NCBI GenBank assembly: GCA_004292955.1
Contig: RDXX01000009.1
Coordinates: 1-64,000, forward strand
Length of the DNA: 64,000 nt
Source: Oscillatoriales cyanobacterium
GTDB lineage: Bacteria; Cyanobacteriota; Cyanobacteriia; Cyanobacteriales; Microcoleaceae
Direction: 5' to 3'
Position numbers and translations under genes: made by a program. Position 1 is the first letter of the stretch. Each line of letters opens with the position of its first letter. Under the pieces are notes generated by a model. It did not search any database. It saw only the letters and a program-made list of their open reading frames with translations, and was not told where the DNA came from. Of the stretch, positions 1-11,700 are shown piece by piece.

Positions 1-150
1 GATTACGTAGCAGATTGTTGCAGTTAGCAAGGTAGGAATCATCAAGACGCCGAACCAACCTACATAAATGCGGTTGTCGGTGCTGGTGACCCAGTTGCAA
101 AACTGCGACCACAGGTTGGCGCTTTCGCGCTGCTGTAAGGTAGCTGTCAT
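1..150 (-). CDS. psbA: Photosystem II D1 protein, N-terminal 50 residues (cut by window edge)
   Basis: The minus strand from position 150 reads [10 protein letters not shown], then [20 protein letters not shown] and [20 protein letters not shown], the conserved start of the D1 reaction-centre protein of photosystem II, including the first part of transmembrane helix A. D1 binds the primary electron-transfer cofactors and part of the manganese cluster; those residues lie beyond the window. The start is fixed by the conserved N-terminus and by a good promoter about 60 bases upstream. Cyanobacteria usually carry several psbA copies; which isoform this is cannot be decided from 50 residues. Confidence 0.97.
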   Translation of the reverse strand, partial: MTATLQQRESANLWSQFCNWVTSTDNRIYVGWFGVLMIPTLLTATICYVI

Positions 151-215
151 GGTTTTATGATTGCTGTATTTGGTTTTCAATGTTCGTGACGGCTTTGTGT
201 TCCGCCATGTAAATA

Positions 216-244
216 AATATAAACCTTTTATTTCGGTTTGTAAA
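216..244 (-). promoter_or_regulatory. psbA promoter (-35 and -10 boxes)
   Basis: Read on the minus strand, TTTACA (239-244) is followed after exactly 17 bases by TATATT (216-221), close to the sigma70 consensus. The predicted start of transcription near 209 gives a leader of about 58 bases before the psbA ATG at 150, a usual length for cyanobacterial psbA leaders. Inferred from sequence only. Confidence 0.7.
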
Positions 245-340
245 GGGGTGTAACAACAGCTTAACTGATGAGAGTCATCAGGAAAGCTGATGAAACGATA
301 AAGAGGCGAAAAGATTGCGTCGCTTCGATCGCACTTAACC

Positions 341-2098
341 CTAACGGGGAACAGGAGCTACCCGAGGTGGAGCAACTGGAGAAGGTGGAGCAACTGGAGC
401 GATCGCAGGTGCAGGTGCAGGGCTGCGAGGAGGTGGAGCACTGCTGAACTGTTGCAGTTGCTGGGGGGTGAGCGATCGCAAAATTCTCAGTCCCAAAGTA
501 TTTCGGGAGATGCCCAGGGCGTAGTTTGGCTCTAAATACGGGCGGAACTTTGATTTGTTGTTCAAATAGCTTTCCATGAACGCTAGGCTGAGTCCGTTGA
601 GGTAGCGGCGGGCTAAGGCGGGTTCGGGCCCGATCGCCTGTGCTGGTGGCAAAAAGACGCTTTGAGGGGATTGGTCGATCGTGGAAAAGTGAGTCCCGTT
701 GTTCATCAGCACCAGATATTTGTTGGGCGATGTCAGCCAGGTGAAAGGTTGAATTTGTTCGAGCAAAGCGGGGGCGACGGTATCGGCGGTGCCTGCGATT
801 ACCATGACTGGGATTTGGATTTTGCTGAGGTTTGTTTCTCCTAAAATGCTGCTGACGATCGGGTTAATGGCGATCGCAGCTTTGACGCGCGGATCGCCGA
901 AATTGTACTGGTTGCGATCGAGGCTGCGGGCGCGGCACTGCAACAGCAGCGAGAGGTTCCAAGTTTCATTTTCCAGCTTGCAGTCTTTGTCTAGCTGTGC
1001 AAAGTTAATCTCGGCTCCCGCTAATGTTAAAGCCGTATAGCCTCCGAAAGATTGGCCGATGACGCCGACTCGCTGCAAGTCTAGCTGTCCTCGGTAGACC
1101 GGATTGGTTGTCGAAAGTTGGGTTAAATAATCGAGCAGGTCTTTGATGTCTAGGGGGCGGTTGACAAATTCTGCTGGTTCTGCTACTTCGCTGGCTCTAC
1201 CTGTTACTAGGTCTTGGATTTGTTGGGCGTTGCTGCCGGGGTGTTCGGGGACGGCGACCGCAAAGCCGTAGGAGGCTAGGTGTTTGGCTAAATACTCGTA
1301 GGAAATGCGATCGGAACCTAAACCGTGAGAAATTACTACGACTGGAGCCGGTTGCGGACTTTTGAGCGGCAGGTAAATGTCGATATCAAAGGTACGATCG
1401 CGATTTGGACTCGTCAGAGTTACCGATGATTTTTTCCAATTATAGGGGCCCTTTTCCTGGATCTGTAGCATTTCGGCGGGCGGTATCCCAGACTCCTCGG
1501 CTGCTTGTGTTTCCGACAACTTGGCGACTCCGGCGATCGTCCGATTGGAACGGTTGATCAGCGATGTCAGCTCGTTGGCGATACCCAAGCCGCGCGCAAT
1601 GTCAATCCTGATGCCGTAAGTGGGGAATTTCCGCAGCACGTTGAGAATTGTCATGCCTTCTGGATCTGAGGCTGCTAAAATTAGGGCCGCTCGGATGGCA
1701 TAAAATCCGGGCTGCCGAGCTTTGGTTTGAATTACTCGCCCCAAGCGTTCCAGCAGCAATTCTCCTTGAGGCGTGTAGAGGAATTGGGCGATCGTCACGT
1801 GGCTGATTTCTGCTTTCGCTTGCAGGCCGTTGCGAATCTCCGCTAGCTGTGATTTTTTGGCGTACTGAGCGAAGCCGTCCAAGTTTGAGTCTATTTTGCC
1901 TTCTTTGGCGAAGAGTGTCAGCGATTCGATCGGCACTGATACTTCTAGCGGCCCGTAAGTTATATAGATTCGTTCTGCTCCCAAGGCCGGTGCAGCAGTG
2001 CAAACAGCCGTGAATGCAAACAATCCTAGGTATTTTGGGGCGATCGACCGCCGAGCGCGAATTGCCGCAGTAGAGATACTCGGAAACAGACAGTTCAT
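341..2098 (-). CDS. Secreted alpha/beta hydrolase with DUF1400 N-terminal domain
   Basis: 585 aa. Residues 1-41 form a signal-peptide-like N-terminus (hydrophobic stretch [15 protein letters not shown] ending at ALGA). Residues about 42-170 match the DUF1400 domain that precedes an alpha/beta hydrolase fold in cyanobacteria. The hydrolase part shows the oxyanion region VVISHGLG (254-261), nucleophile elbow GQSFGG with Ser350, and a later GTAD segment and NNGTHFS segment that would supply the Asp and His. The last ~30 residues are a Pro/Ala/Val tail. Probably an exported esterase or dienelactone-hydrolase-like enzyme; substrate unknown. It is monocistronic, and an inverted repeat lies just upstream. 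Confidence 0.85.
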   Translation of the reverse strand: MNCLFPSISTAAIRARRSIAPKYLGLFAFTAVCTAAPALGAERIYITYGPLEVSVPIESLTLFAKEGKIDSNLDGFAQYAKKSQLAEIRNGLQAKAEISHVTIAQFLYTPQGELLLERLGRVIQTKARQPGFYAIRAALILAASDPEGMTILNVLRKFPTYGIRIDIARGLGIANELTSLINRSNRTIAGVAKLSETQAAEESGIPPAEMLQIQEKGPYNWKKSSVTLTSPNRDRTFDIDIYLPLKSPQPAPVVVISHGLGSDRISYEYLAKHLASYGFAVAVPEHPGSNAQQIQDLVTGRASEVAEPAEFVNRPLDIKDLLDYLTQLSTTNPVYRGQLDLQRVGVIGQSFGGYTALTLAGAEINFAQLDKDCKLENETWNLSLLLQCRARSLDRNQYNFGDPRVKAAIAINPIVSSILGETNLSKIQIPVMVIAGTADTVAPALLEQIQPFTWLTSPNKYLVLMNNGTHFSTIDQSPQSVFLPPAQAIGPEPALARRYLNGLSLAFMESYLNNKSKFRPYLEPNYALGISRNTLGLRILRSLTPQQLQQFSSAPPPRSPAPAPAIAPVAPPSPVAPPRVAPVPR

Positions 2099-2132
2099 AA
2101 CTTTAACACCTAGAACTTCTAATAATTAGTCG

Positions 2133-2156
2133 GTGAAACGATGTAAATTGTTTCAC
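2133..2156. promoter_or_regulatory. Inverted repeat upstream of the hydrolase gene, possible operator
   Basis: GTGAAAC (2133-2139) and GTTTCAC (2150-2156) form a perfect 7-bp inverted repeat with a 10-base spacer, 35-58 bases before the hydrolase start. Size and position fit a dimeric repressor site, but no regulator is identified. The remaining bases to 2510 hold only a short run of a degenerate GAGAGTT/GAGATTT heptamer near 2290-2325 and the promoter region of the next gene. Confidence 0.3.
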
Positions 2157-2510
2157 TAATATTTAATACCAAAAAATCGATCTTTTACTGGGGAAATTAG
2201 GTTATCGTGGGAAGTATATCCAAAAGAGCAATTTTCTGACCTAACAAGACTAGCTGAACTTTAAAATTCAACGCCGAGGGGTGAGTGGATTTGAGAGTTG
2301 AGAGTTGAGATTTGAGATTTACTCGGCAGATGAATCTGGAAGCTGAAACTTGGGTCTAAAATTTGGGTAGCATCTAGGACTTAAGCCGACGCTTGTATCC
2401 GTCTTTGGGCGAGGGGTCAAACCTATTCTAATGCCCATTGATTATTGTTTCAGCTATCCCAGATATTTGCGATCGAGTTTGCAACTATAGCCTGAGTGAG
2501 AGAATTTATC

Positions 2511-3497
2511 ATGTTCAATGCAACTGCCATCCTGATTGACGCTTTTGTGCAAGAGCTACAGGCCGGCTACCGCCGCACCTACGGCAAGTACAAGCCTGAC
2601 TACCCTGAAATTATCGCCTGGGCGGGGACTATGGCTCTCGAAAACATCGCTAACTGCGATGCTCTTTACCACAATGTGGAACACACAATGCTCGTGGCCT
2701 TGGTGGGACAAGAGATTCTTCGCGGCAAGCATATTCGCGAAGGGGGTGTGTCGCCGGAAGATTGGCTACACTACCTGATCTCGCTGCTGTGCCACGATAT
2801 CGGCTACGTGAAAGGTGTTTGCCGCCAAGACCAAGAATCTGTGGGACTCTATGCTACTGGTATTGATGGAGGCATGGTTTCTGTGGCGATCGGCGCCACT
2901 TCTGCTAGTCTAACCCCTTATCATGTCGATCGAGGAAAACTCGTAATAGACGAACGCTTCGGCGGCCACACATTAATTGATGCCGAACAAATCAAGCGCA
3001 ATATTGAGTTGACACGCTTCCCAGTTCCTGCTAGCGAAACCCATCAAGACAGAAACAACTATTCTGGGCTCGCCAGGGCCGCCGATTTAATCGGTCAGTT
3101 GAGTGACCCAAATTACCTCCGCAAAATCAGCGCCCTATTCTACGAATTTGAGGAAGTCGGCACTAATAAAATCTTGGGCTACAAATCCCCGGGAGATTTG
3201 CGCCAAAATTACGCCAAGTTTTATTGGAACGGAGTTTTCCCATACATTCCAGCAGCTTTGAACTACTTGGAATTGACCCAGGGTGGCAAACAGATTATTG
3301 CCAACCTATACGCTAACGTGTTTCAAGTAGAACACGCTGAACCGCTTGCTTTCACCAAGCCGAACTCTCAAGATTCGCTCAAGTCCTGCGCCAACGGCAA
3401 CTCGAAGGTTGAAAAAAATAGTGATAATCTTCAACCTTCCATGTCCGGTGGAGATAACAACAAGAAGTTTAGCGATTTTTCCGACCTGAATTTGTGA
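2511..3497 (+). CDS. HD-domain metal-dependent phosphohydrolase-like protein
   Basis: 328 aa counted from the ATG at 2511, preferred over an in-frame GTG at 2496 because a GAGAG ribosome-binding-like sequence lies just before it and MFNAT is the natural start. Residues H54, H58 and H95-D96 (HNVEH and CHDIGY) build the HD metal site typical of phosphohydrolases and phosphodiesterases. The last ~45 residues are polar and low-complexity. HD proteins of this kind are common in filamentous cyanobacteria; the substrate (nucleotide or cyclic nucleotide) is not known. Single gene, followed by a palindromic repeat. A different HD protein sits beside the cyclase cluster at 47.6-49.1 kb. Confidence 0.75.
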   Translation: MFNATAILIDAFVQELQAGYRRTYGKYKPDYPEIIAWAGTMALENIANCDALYHNVEHTMLVALVGQEILRGKHIREGGVSPEDWLHYLISLLCHDIGYVKGVCRQDQESVGLYATGIDGGMVSVAIGATSASLTPYHVDRGKLVIDERFGGHTLIDAEQIKRNIELTRFPVPASETHQDRNNYSGLARAADLIGQLSDPNYLRKISALFYEFEEVGTNKILGYKSPGDLRQNYAKFYWNGVFPYIPAALNYLELTQGGKQIIANLYANVFQVEHAEPLAFTKPNSQDSLKSCANGNSKVEKNSDNLQPSMSGGDNNKKFSDFSDLNL

Positions 3498-3626
3498 GAG
3501 TGTTTTCGCATAATTCATGATTTATCGACGCGAGTCATCATTAGAAACTTTTTGGATTTTCTACTTGCTGGCTCCTTTTTGTTTGAGCTACAATAAATAC
3601 TGTTTACTAGATTCGTAATACAAATT

Positions 3627-3695
3627 AGGTACGTTGTTGGGCTTTAGCCCTCTTTATAATATTCGGAAAGAGGGCTGAAGCCCAACAACGTACCT
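3627..3695. repeat. Palindromic intergenic repeat (GGGCTTTAGCCC core)
   Basis: Arms 3627-3655 and 3667-3695 are complementary over 29 bases with one wobble, around an 11-base loop. The arm (AGGTACGTTGTTGGGCT) recurs inside the longer mini-elements at 5058-5160 and 63577-63680, so it belongs to the same repeat family. It could also act as a bidirectional transcription stop between the HD gene and the VWA gene. The rest of 3498-3790 shows nothing else. Confidence 0.75.
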
Positions 3696-3790
3696 CATCT
3701 GCTTCCTTGCTCTTGTAGGACAAGATTAAGTAAAATGTATTGAGCTATAATAAGAGTAAGAAATCGTTGTCCCTTAGGGAAATTCAGGTC

Positions 3791-4855
3791 ATGGCAACCA
3801 ACAACATTGAAGTCGTTTTTAGCTTTGATACAACTGGCAGTATGTACCCTTGCTTGACGCAAGTTCGTCGGAAAATCAAAGAGACGGTAACAAGATTGCT
3901 TGATGAAATTCCTGGCATTCGCATTGGCATTATTGCTCACGGCGACTATTGCGATGCTGGCAGCACCTACGTGACTAAACACCTCGATTTGTCTGGCGAT
4001 GTCGGCAAGATTTGCAATTTTGTGGAAAATGTCGAACCTACTGGCGGCGGCGATGCTCCAGAATGTTATGAATTAGTCTTGCACGAAGCTCAATCACTTT
4101 CCTGGACTCCCACTAATTCCAAAACATTCGTACTAATTGGCGACGATATCCCCCACGCACCCGCTCAAACTCCCCAAAAACTTAACTGGCGTCAAGAAGT
4201 AGATAAGTTAGCACAGATGGGAATTGCCGTTTACGGCATCCAAGCTCTCAACCGTCCCCATGCTACTTTATTCTACAAAGAACTAGCGGAAAAATCTGGC
4301 GGTTTTCACCTCAATCTCGACCAATTTTCCTACATCACAGATTTCTTTTTAGCAGTTTGTTACCAACAATCATCTGACGAACAACTACAAGCTTACGAAC
4401 AAGAAGTTGTCAGTCAAGGTCGCATGAGTCGCGGCTTAAACAAGATGTTTGATACCATGATGAAGCGGGAAGGGACTGCTGTTTATGAGTCAGTAGAATT
4501 GCGCGCTGTCAAACCGGGGAGATTTCAGATTCTCGAAGTAGACAACGAGATTTCTATTAAAGCTTTTGTTCTGGAAAATGGTTTGGCTTTTAAAACCGGG
4601 CGCGGGTTTTATGAATTTACCAAAACAGAAACTATCCAAGGTAAGAAAGAAATTGTGCTGATGGAACGTTCGACAGGGGATTTATTTGAAGGAGAAGCGG
4701 CCCGAGAAATGTTGGGTTTGCCAATGGGGGAGACAGTTCGCATCAAGCCGAGCAATCTAGAAAAGTATGCGGTTTTTGTGCAAAGTACCTCGGCTAATCG
4801 CAAGCTGATGGGGGGAACTCGTTTCCTTTATGAAGTTGAAGATTGGGATCGTTAA
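3791..4855 (+). CDS. von Willebrand factor A (VWA) domain protein
   Basis: 354 aa from the ATG at 3791 (MATNNIEVV); the open frame upstream of it is not conserved-looking. The N-terminal half is a VWA domain: D13-T-T-G-S17 (FSFDTTGSM) is a variant of the MIDAS motif DxSxS, followed by a TGGGDAPE segment that resembles the MIDAS threonine loop. The C-terminal ~140 residues have no recognised fold. No signal peptide, so probably cytoplasmic. It resembles VWA domains of the eukaryotic VWKA type more than bacterial chelatase VWA domains (inference). It has no operon partner, so function is unknown. Confidence 0.7.
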   Translation: MATNNIEVVFSFDTTGSMYPCLTQVRRKIKETVTRLLDEIPGIRIGIIAHGDYCDAGSTYVTKHLDLSGDVGKICNFVENVEPTGGGDAPECYELVLHEAQSLSWTPTNSKTFVLIGDDIPHAPAQTPQKLNWRQEVDKLAQMGIAVYGIQALNRPHATLFYKELAEKSGGFHLNLDQFSYITDFFLAVCYQQSSDEQLQAYEQEVVSQGRMSRGLNKMFDTMMKREGTAVYESVELRAVKPGRFQILEVDNEISIKAFVLENGLAFKTGRGFYEFTKTETIQGKKEIVLMERSTGDLFEGEAAREMLGLPMGETVRIKPSNLEKYAVFVQSTSANRKLMGGTRFLYEVEDWDR

Positions 4856-4890
4856 TCGATTTTAAATGTCCTAACTACAACCACAGAGTA

Positions 4891-5011
4891 GGGTGCATCT
4901 CACTTTTGAAGAGGGCGAAGCATGACCGCATATAAGTTATTAGTTATAATCCCATATTGACTACGGTCATGCTTCGCCCTACAAACATATTTACCAAAAA
5001 CAGATGCACCC
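4891..5011. repeat. MITE-like element, GGGAGCATCTCA family, copy A
   Basis: Terminal inverted repeats GGGTGCATCT (4891-4900) and AGATGCACCC (5002-5011) enclose a second perfect inverted repeat of 17 bases (4912-4928 with 4964-4980) carrying GGCGAAGCATGACCG. Three other copies with the same ends but different cores lie at 8366, 41500 and 42956. No coding capacity. Confidence 0.75.
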
Positions 5012-5057
5012 CGCAGAGCAGCGCAGATAATGCTAAAATTTCTATGGTTTGTGTTTG

Positions 5058-5160
5058 TAGCCTTTCTCAAAAAGATGAGGTATGACTGACAGTTTAATAT
5101 AACTACTAAACTAGGAGGGCTAAAGCCCAACTACGTACCCGATCTTTTTGAGAACCGCTA
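5058..5160. repeat. MITE-like element with TAGC...GCTA ends, copy 1
   Basis: 103 bp. It begins TAGCCTTTCTCAAAAAGAT and ends ATCTTTTTGAGAACCGCTA, imperfect inverted repeats of about 19 bases. Its interior carries the GGGCTAAAGCCC palindrome also seen at 3627-3695. A near-identical first half is found at 63577-63680. It lies immediately upstream of ligA and may carry or displace part of that gene's promoter. Confidence 0.75.
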
Positions 5161-5198
5161 TATTCTAGTATCTGCGGTTAGACAATATACACTTTTAA

Positions 5199-7472
<2,274 letters not shown>

Positions 7473-7504
7473 AAATTGATAATTGTTCGTAAGGTGTAGC
7501 CATC

Positions 7505-7645
7505 AGCAATGTTTGTAGTCAGGAATGAAGTCCTCTAAATTCATGAGGACTGAAGTCCTCACTACGAACCTGTTTTGTGTTTGATATTCGGACTTCATTC
7601 CTCTGATTTTGATAAGGACTGAAGTCCTCACTACGAACCTGTTTT
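7505..7645. repeat. Dispersed palindromic repeat units (GGACTGAAGTCC, CACTACGAAC)
   Basis: Units of GGACTGAAGTCC followed by TCACTACGAACCTGTTTTG occur at about 7546-7578 and 7617-7647, with an inverted, degenerate unit between. The same family appears at 59966-60165 and inside the mini-element at 41500-41623. The rest of 7473-7882 (to the ribosome-binding site of the next gene) shows no convincing gene; the short open frame at 7609-7812 runs through the repeats. Confidence 0.65.
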
Positions 7646-7882
7646 GCGGCAGGCGCAAAATAGCCGATCGCAAATTACGCAATACCTCAAAAGGCATAGA
7701 AATTGCGTTAGCGAAGCTTGCAAAAGAGGATCGCACTTCGTCAATATACATACTTCTCTCGCCTGGGCGCCCGAATCGGTTGTCGGCACAGGCTAGTTTT
7801 GCTAAAATTTGATATAGTTGGGATTTGCGATCGCGCGTAACTGCCAACCGAACAAAGTTCCAGCAATCAGAGGAGATACGTG

Positions 7883-8311
7883 ATGTCGGAAACCCCAGAA
7901 CAAACACAAACAAATTTGTCGGCTCCAGAAACAAGTTCCGAAAGCTCTATTTCTTGGACTGAAAACGTAAAAAGTAGCGTGGGAAACATCCTGAGCAGTT
8001 GGAAGGTGAAAGCAGGATTGGGAGTGGCTGTACTATTGGGAGTCTTAGTGTTGTCGTTTTTCTGGCAGCACATGATTGCAGTTGTAGGTATGAACAGTTG
8101 GGCGGCTCGATCGGGCGCTAGGGCGATCGAATGTATGGTAAGAGATACTAATAACGACGAGTATGTCAGTTGCAGCGCTCTCCTCGACCAGCAAATTGTC
8201 CCTCTCGAATGCAGTTCTAGTTTGTTAAACATCGGTTGTCGCGTCAATTATGGAACTGCGGCACCTAATTTGAAACAGCTTGGGCCCAGAGCTGCTGCTG
8301 GTTTTAGATAA
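7883..8311 (+). CDS. Small single-pass membrane protein, unknown function
   Basis: 142 aa from the ATG at 7883, preceded by AGGAGA at 7871-7876 with good spacing; a GTG three bases earlier is less likely. A polar Ser/Thr/Glu-rich N-terminus (1-42) is followed by one hydrophobic segment (about 43-70) and a C-terminal region with four cysteines (in ECM, VSCSA, ECSSS and GCRVN) that could form disulphides on the far side of the membrane. No family recognised. Single gene between repeat-rich gaps. Confidence 0.65.
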   Translation: MSETPEQTQTNLSAPETSSESSISWTENVKSSVGNILSSWKVKAGLGVAVLLGVLVLSFFWQHMIAVVGMNSWAARSGARAIECMVRDTNNDEYVSCSALLDQQIVPLECSSSLLNIGCRVNYGTAAPNLKQLGPRAAAGFR

Positions 8312-8365
8312 TTTTTGACTAGCTTTGCCATCCTAAAAATATGATGCCGATGCCAAGCATAAATG

Positions 8366-8489
8366 AGGGAGGATCTCATTTTTTCAAAAAGCATTTTTTA
8401 TTGTAGTGCGAGCGTCCCCGCTCGCGAGTCTTGCATCGCTCGCGAGCGGGGACGCTCGCACTATTAAATGCAAAACTGAGATACTTCCA
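8366..8489. mobile_element. MITE-like element, GGGAGCATCTCA family, copy B, with target duplication
   Basis: 124 bp with ends AGGGAGGATCTCA and TGAGATACTTCCA and a core palindrome of GTGCGAGCGTCCCCGCTCGCG type. It is flanked by ATAAATG on both sides (8359-8365 and 8490-8496). A second copy of the surrounding sequence at 8603-8720 runs AAGCATAAATGGTGCGTCAG without the element, so it is an empty site. This supports insertion by transposition with a 7-bp target duplication. Confidence 0.8.
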
Positions 8490-8495
8490 ATAAAT

Positions 8496-8705
8496 GGTGC
8501 GTCAGAATGAGATGAGGGGTGATAATTAAAAATTACCTTTCCTGACGCACCCTACCCTTGAATTGTTCTTTCTTCCTTCTTCCTTTGCTAGTTTGAGAGA
8601 ACTTTTGATTAGCTTTGCCGAAAATATGATGCCGATGCCAAGCATAAATGGTGCGTCAGAATTAGATTAGGGGTAATGATTTAAAATTACCTTTCCTGAC
8701 GCACC
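8496..8705. repeat. Two copies of a GGTGCGTCAG...CTGACGCACC palindromic unit
   Basis: Units at 8496-8551 and 8650-8705 each begin GGTGCGTCAGAAT and end CCTGACGCACC, with AT-rich interiors. They are part of a larger duplicated segment starting with TAGCTTTGCC and ATGATGCCGATGCCAAGC, seen at 8320-8365 and 8610-8650. The duplication predates insertion of copy B, because only one copy is interrupted. Confidence 0.7.
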
Positions 8706-8726
8706 CTACCCTTGAATTCTTCCTTC

Positions 8727-8769
8727 TGTCAACTGTCAACTGTCAACTGTCAACTGTCAACTGTCAACT
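8727..8769. repeat. STRR: tandem TGTCAAC heptamers
   Basis: About six perfect heptamers in tandem, just downstream of the first FHA-CHAT gene. The same heptamer array, in either orientation, is found at 28661-28743, 42512-42563, 43083-43110, 53999-54034 and 62437-62500. Short tandemly repeated heptamers are a long-known feature of filamentous cyanobacterial genomes. Confidence 0.8.
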
Positions 8770-8773
8770 CTTC

Positions 8774-11700
8774 TTACCAAGGATTTCCGATGAGGGTGAA
8801 ACTGCTCCAGTAGTAAGGATGAGAAAAATCTTGGGTTTGTTGTTGTATGTTATTGGGTAAATTTAAGTTGCCCGCTGTTGTCAATAATTGCCGATTTTCA
8901 ATCCGAACTTGACGAGCAATCATCGCCTGTTGAGTAAGTTGCAGAGTTTCTGCCTTAGTTTTGCCTCCTCGAAGCTGGTGGTAAAATTCGCTCATCAGTC
9001 CCAAAGTGCCTCCGTCATCAACATACCACAAACTCCCTAAGGCAGATTTGGCGCCGGATTTGACTGCTAAACCTCCAAAACCTAACTCTGCTTCCCGATC
9101 GCCCAAAGCAGTTCTACAAGCACTCAACACTAACAAGTCTACCTGCGGATTGCGCCAATTTAAACTCTCCATGTCATTGAGCTGCAATTTGTAATTCCAG
9201 AGTTGAATGTAAGAATTGCTCGGTTGTCCCGAGGTGAAGTTAGCATGGGTTGCTAGGTGAACAATCCGAAATCCTTTGTTGGCGTGTTGCGAGTTGAGAT
9301 TGTCTATAGTGAAACTCGAATTGAGGAAAGATTGCCCGCGCCACTGGGCAGAAATCGCTTCTAATTCGATCGGCACACTGGGCAAAGGCTTGTTATCGAC
9401 AAATTCTGACCGTCCCATTGCTAGCACTGTGGCGTCTCTAACTGTCTTATATTCGCGATTAGTCAAGCTAAAACTCGGAATTAGGCTGAAACTGTATTTT
9501 TGAATCAAGAAGCCTTTACCGTCGTGCAAAGCGGCAAAGGGCACACTCCGCAATCCGGGATCGACTGACAGCAACAAGGTGTCAATTCCTAAGTTTTGCA
9601 AGTCTTTTTCTAGAGGTGCGATCGCCCATTGATACAGTTGCTGGGCGGAGGGAAGATAACTGCTAGTACCGATTTTTGCGGGATTGGTGATTTGTTCGCG
9701 GAACTCCTTAACGATGGGATCCAGAGCTTTTCTATTGGCTTCGGGGACGCTGTAGTGAATCGGCCGCCCTACGGGAGGCACTAAAATTAATTCCAGTCGA
9801 TCGACTCGCGAGATTATATAGATAATACCAGACCGCTTGTGAGTTTCCTGTTCGATATTTCTTAATGTTTGTTGGAATTGCGCCATCATCACTTTTTGGT
9901 TGGGAAGGTTGGCTTTGACGCCTAGGTATTCTCCAAATTCTTGATTCCTAATTTGTTCGATTCCCCAGACTGTTTTTTCTATGTCGTTACCTTCAAAAAG
10001 TCGATCGGGAGGCGGAACATATCCCAGCACTAAATTAGGAGTAGGGTTGACTGCTGGCGGTGTTTCGCGGCGGGGCACTACTGGCGATTGGCTGGGGGGT
10101 AACTTACTGGTGATACTTGAATCCAGTGTTAAAATTTGACCCGCAGCAGGGCCGGGAGTGTCTAACGGTGGAATTCGACGGCGACTTGGAACGTCTTCTG
10201 GATCGGAGGTTGAGGCGATAGGTGCGGGCGTGGCGGATGCTGCTGGTGTGGCGATAGGCGCGATCGGAGTTGGAATTGCTATGGGAGTCGGAATTGCTAT
10301 GGGAGTCGGAATTGCTATGGGAGTCGGAATTGCTATGGGAGTTGGAATTGCTATGGGAGTCGGAATTGCGATCGGAGTCGGAATTGCGATCGGAGTGGGA
10401 ATTGCGATCGGAGTCGGAACCACAATCGGAGTCGGAATTGCGATCGGAGTCGGAACCACAATCGGAGTGGGAGTTGGACTCGGAGTTTGAATTGCGATCG
10501 GAGTGGGAGTTGGACTCGGAGTTTGAATTGCGATCGGAGTGGGAGTTGGACTCGGAGTTGTTTGAATTGCGATCGGAGTGGGAGTTGGACTCGGAGTTTG
10601 AATTGCGATCGGAGTGGGAGTTGGACTCGGAGTTTGAACCACAACCGGAGTGGGAGTTGGATTTGGAGTTGGAGTTGCGATCGGAGTGGGAGTTGGATTT
10701 GGAGTTGGAATCGGAGTTGGAGTTGGAGTTGGATCGATCCCATCATCAGTAGGAAATACAATACTAGGCACACCACTAGCTGTACGAGGAAACGACTGCG
10801 ATGTAATGCTAGATGGCCCAGTTGTAATTGCAGCCGCCGTACCATTTATAGTTGCATTTCCCACGACAAACGGTTGAATCACTCCCCCTCCATCTCCTCC
10901 AGTGTGGGCAATTGAAATATTTCCTCCATCGGTGCCACCAGCAGTGGAAATACTAGCAAATCCTGTCGGCGAAAAAGTTGTTGGGAAAGAGCCTGTAGCT
11001 CGGAAAAAATTTCCCGCGACGGCTGTAACATTGCCGCCCTTGCCGTTAGTACCGCCTTGGGCATTGATGAAACCGACTTGAATATCGCCGATCGGATCTA
11101 AGAGCACATTGCCACCATTTCCGGCTGTACCGCTGGAGTTAATTTGTCCTGCTGTAATTGAAATTTTCGCATCAACAGTGATATTCCCGCCCGTACTTCC
11201 CGATGTATTCAAATTACCTGCTGTGAAAACGTTACCGCTTTTGAAGAAAATTTCTCCACCATTAGTAGTAACGTTTTTAACGCTGATATCGCCAGTGGCA
11301 GTAATATTAACGTTGATATTCTCGCTCGTACTTCCCGATGTATTCAAATTACCTGCTGTGAAAACGTTACCGCTTTTGAAGAAAATTTCTCCACCATTAG
11401 TAGTAATATTTTTAACCGTGATATCGCCGTTGGAAGTAATATTAACTTTGCCTGCGGTTACATCTCCCAATAAGTTGAATGTTTTCGTGTTTTGTGCTGT
11501 CACTTGTGCTGCATTAATTGTCGAATTGGCTGTGACATCGCCAGCATTTTTAATCAGAATATTTCCTAATTTGCTGCTGGCGCCCACCGATCCATTGAAA
11601 GTGATGCTGCCACTACCAGAGTCCAGAGTTAGGTTCCGGGCCGCATCTATACTGTCGATCGCACTTCCAAACGCAATATTCCCCCCAGCCGTGCTCAATA

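Noticed and set aside
3740-3790. Longer start for the VWA protein
   Set aside because: The extra 17 residues start at a non-ATG codon, run out of a repeat-rich gap, and the MATNNIEVV start is more natural.
7609-7812. 67-residue frame before the small membrane gene
   Set aside because: It begins in a dispersed repeat and lacks a ribosome-binding site.
10158-10915. Long plus-strand frames (GVGIAMGVGIAM, ELLWESELLWES) opposite the FHA-CHAT linker
   Set aside because: They come from the strict periodicity of the linker DNA, which is open in several frames; the minus-strand frame joins real domains.
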